From Breoghania sp. (lineage in GTDB: Bacteria > Pseudomonadota > Alphaproteobacteria > Rhizobiales > Stappiaceae), in the NCBI RefSeq assembly GCF_963674635.1, contig NZ_OY771475.1:4075001-4139000 (forward strand): a DNA stretch of 64,000 bases. The letters are read 5' to 3'. Positions 63,154-64,000 of this stretch are shown piece after piece (within the stretch, counting starts at the first letter, position 1; each line of letters begins with the position of its first letter). The position numbers and the translations under genes were made by a program. The notes beneath the pieces are model-generated. The model was given only the letters and a program-made list of their open reading frames with translations. It searched no databases and was not told the origin of the DNA.

Positions 63154-64000
63154 TGGGCGCCGCCCCCAAGCCCGCTTCCGGCATGCAGATCGTGCTCGGC
63201 GCCCTGTCGCTGCCGAGGGCTTCGCGCCTTGGCGCCGCGCCGCTGATCGCGGCGGGCGTGCTGGTGCTGATCATCGCGGCCTCGGTGAGCGCGCCGCTCT
63301 ATATTCCGCATGATCCGCTTGCCATAGACGCGCTGCACCGGCTCAAGGGGCCAAGCCCGGCGCACCTTCTGGGCACGGACAATTTCGGTCGCGACCTCTT
63401 TTCCCGCGTCATGATGGGGGGGCGGGTGTCGCTTTTCATCGGCGTCGGGGCAGCCTTGGTCAGCGTGATGCTGGGGCTCGCCATCGGGCTTGTCTCTGGC
63501 TTCTTCCGTTTGGCCGACGCGATCATCATGCGGATCATGGACAGCCTCATGGCGATCCCCTCCATCCTGCTGGCCATCGCCTTCGTCGCGCTGAACGGGC
63601 CGAGCCTGTGGTCGGTGATTGCCGCGATCACGATTTCCGAGATACCGCGCGTGGTCAGGCTGGTCAGATCCGTGGTGCTTTCGGCGCGCGAGGAGCCCTA
63701 TGTGGAAGCGGCGATCGCGCTTGGATCCTCCATGCCGAAGATCCTGATCCAGCACCTGCTGCCCAACACGCTGGCCCCGCTCATCGTGCAGGGCACCTAT
63801 ATCTGTGCCTCCGCCATCCTTGTGGAGGCGATCCTGTCCTTTCTGGGGGCGGGCGTTTCGAGCGAAATCCCGACCTGGGGCAACATCATGGCGGAGGGGC
63901 GGCTCTATTTTCAGATCAAGCCGATGCTGATCTTCTGGCCGGGGCTGATGCTGTCGGTCTGTATTCTCGCGATCAATCTTCTTGGCGACACCGCGCGCGA
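63153..64000 (+). CDS. Peptide-type ABC transporter permease (DppC family), cut by window end
   Basis: About 282 codons are visible. The N-terminus has the OppC-type membrane segment (LIAAGVLVLIIAASVSAPLY) and HLLGTDNFGRDLFSRVM, characteristic of DppC proteins. The EAA loop is EAAIALGSSMPKILIQHLLP, and SAILVEAILSFLGAGVSS follows. The frame is open to base 64000. Genes for the ATPases would be expected downstream, outside the window. Confidence 0.9.
   Translation, partial: MGAAPKPASGMQIVLGALSLPRASRLGAAPLIAAGVLVLIIAASVSAPLYIPHDPLAIDALHRLKGPSPAHLLGTDNFGRDLFSRVMMGGRVSLFIGVGAALVSVMLGLAIGLVSGFFRLADAIIMRIMDSLMAIPSILLAIAFVALNGPSLWSVIAAITISEIPRVVRLVRSVVLSAREEPYVEAAIALGSSMPKILIQHLLPNTLAPLIVQGTYICASAILVEAILSFLGAGVSSEIPTWGNIMAEGRLYFQIKPMLIFWPGLMLSVCILAINLLGDTAR

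Overview
The window is high-GC, densely packed DNA with short ATGA/TGATG gene overlaps. Gene content (glycine betaine demethylation by GbcAB, DgcAB and SoxBDAG; an NAD-dependent molybdenum formate dehydrogenase FdsGBAD; a Liv-type ABC operon; RquA; a DUF3775 protein) points to an alphaproteobacterium, most likely Hyphomicrobiales or Rhodobacterales. That placement comes from family-level recognition only. No rRNA, tRNA, insertion sequence or CRISPR array was seen.

Layout. 1-3428 (minus): a DNA-repair pair, a YhaN-like SMC ATPase (cut by the window edge) and a YhaO/Mre11-like nuclease. 3684-8828 (plus): a five-gene branched-chain amino acid/amide-type ABC operon, with three 216-bp structured repeats between the binding protein and the first permease. 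9019-10413 (plus): a response regulator and a degenerate histidine kinase. 10442-11920 (minus): a DUF2478 protein and FdhD. 12137-13778: a class A flavoprotein monooxygenase and a convergent DUF3775 gene. 13900-18881 (minus): a HlyD/double-ATPase/ABC-2 permease efflux operon. 19114-21137 (minus): nicotinamidase and nicotinate phosphoribosyltransferase, forming an NAD salvage pair.

21606-26715 (plus) is the least explained region. It holds an 11-codon upstream reading frame, an unrecognised protein with two C-terminal membrane segments, a histidine/phenylalanine ammonia-lyase-like protein whose MIO-forming Ala-Ser-Gly is Ser-Ala-Gly (and whose frame is broken near its C-terminus), a GntR/UTRA regulator and a PaaK-like adenylate-forming enzyme. 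It is followed by rquA (rhodoquinone biosynthesis), a PAS-GGDEF-EAL protein and a succinate-semialdehyde-type dehydrogenase.

33178-52939 is a complete glycine betaine island: two GATase1-AraC regulators (the second frameshifted), soxBDAG, dgcAB-etfAB, gbcAB and a convergent proVWX uptake operon. The steps are glycine betaine to dimethylglycine (GbcAB), to sarcosine (DgcAB with its ETF), to glycine (SoxBDAG), releasing one-carbon units. Paired TGTCG half-sites 21 bp apart lie upstream of both dgcA and gbcA and look like operators for the AraC-type regulator. 53750-60037 (minus) holds a LysR regulator and fdsGBAD, which would oxidise formate derived from those one-carbon units to CO2 and NADH; fdhD at 11078 probably supplies the maturation factor. 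60412-64000 (plus) begins a peptide-type ABC transporter that runs off the window.
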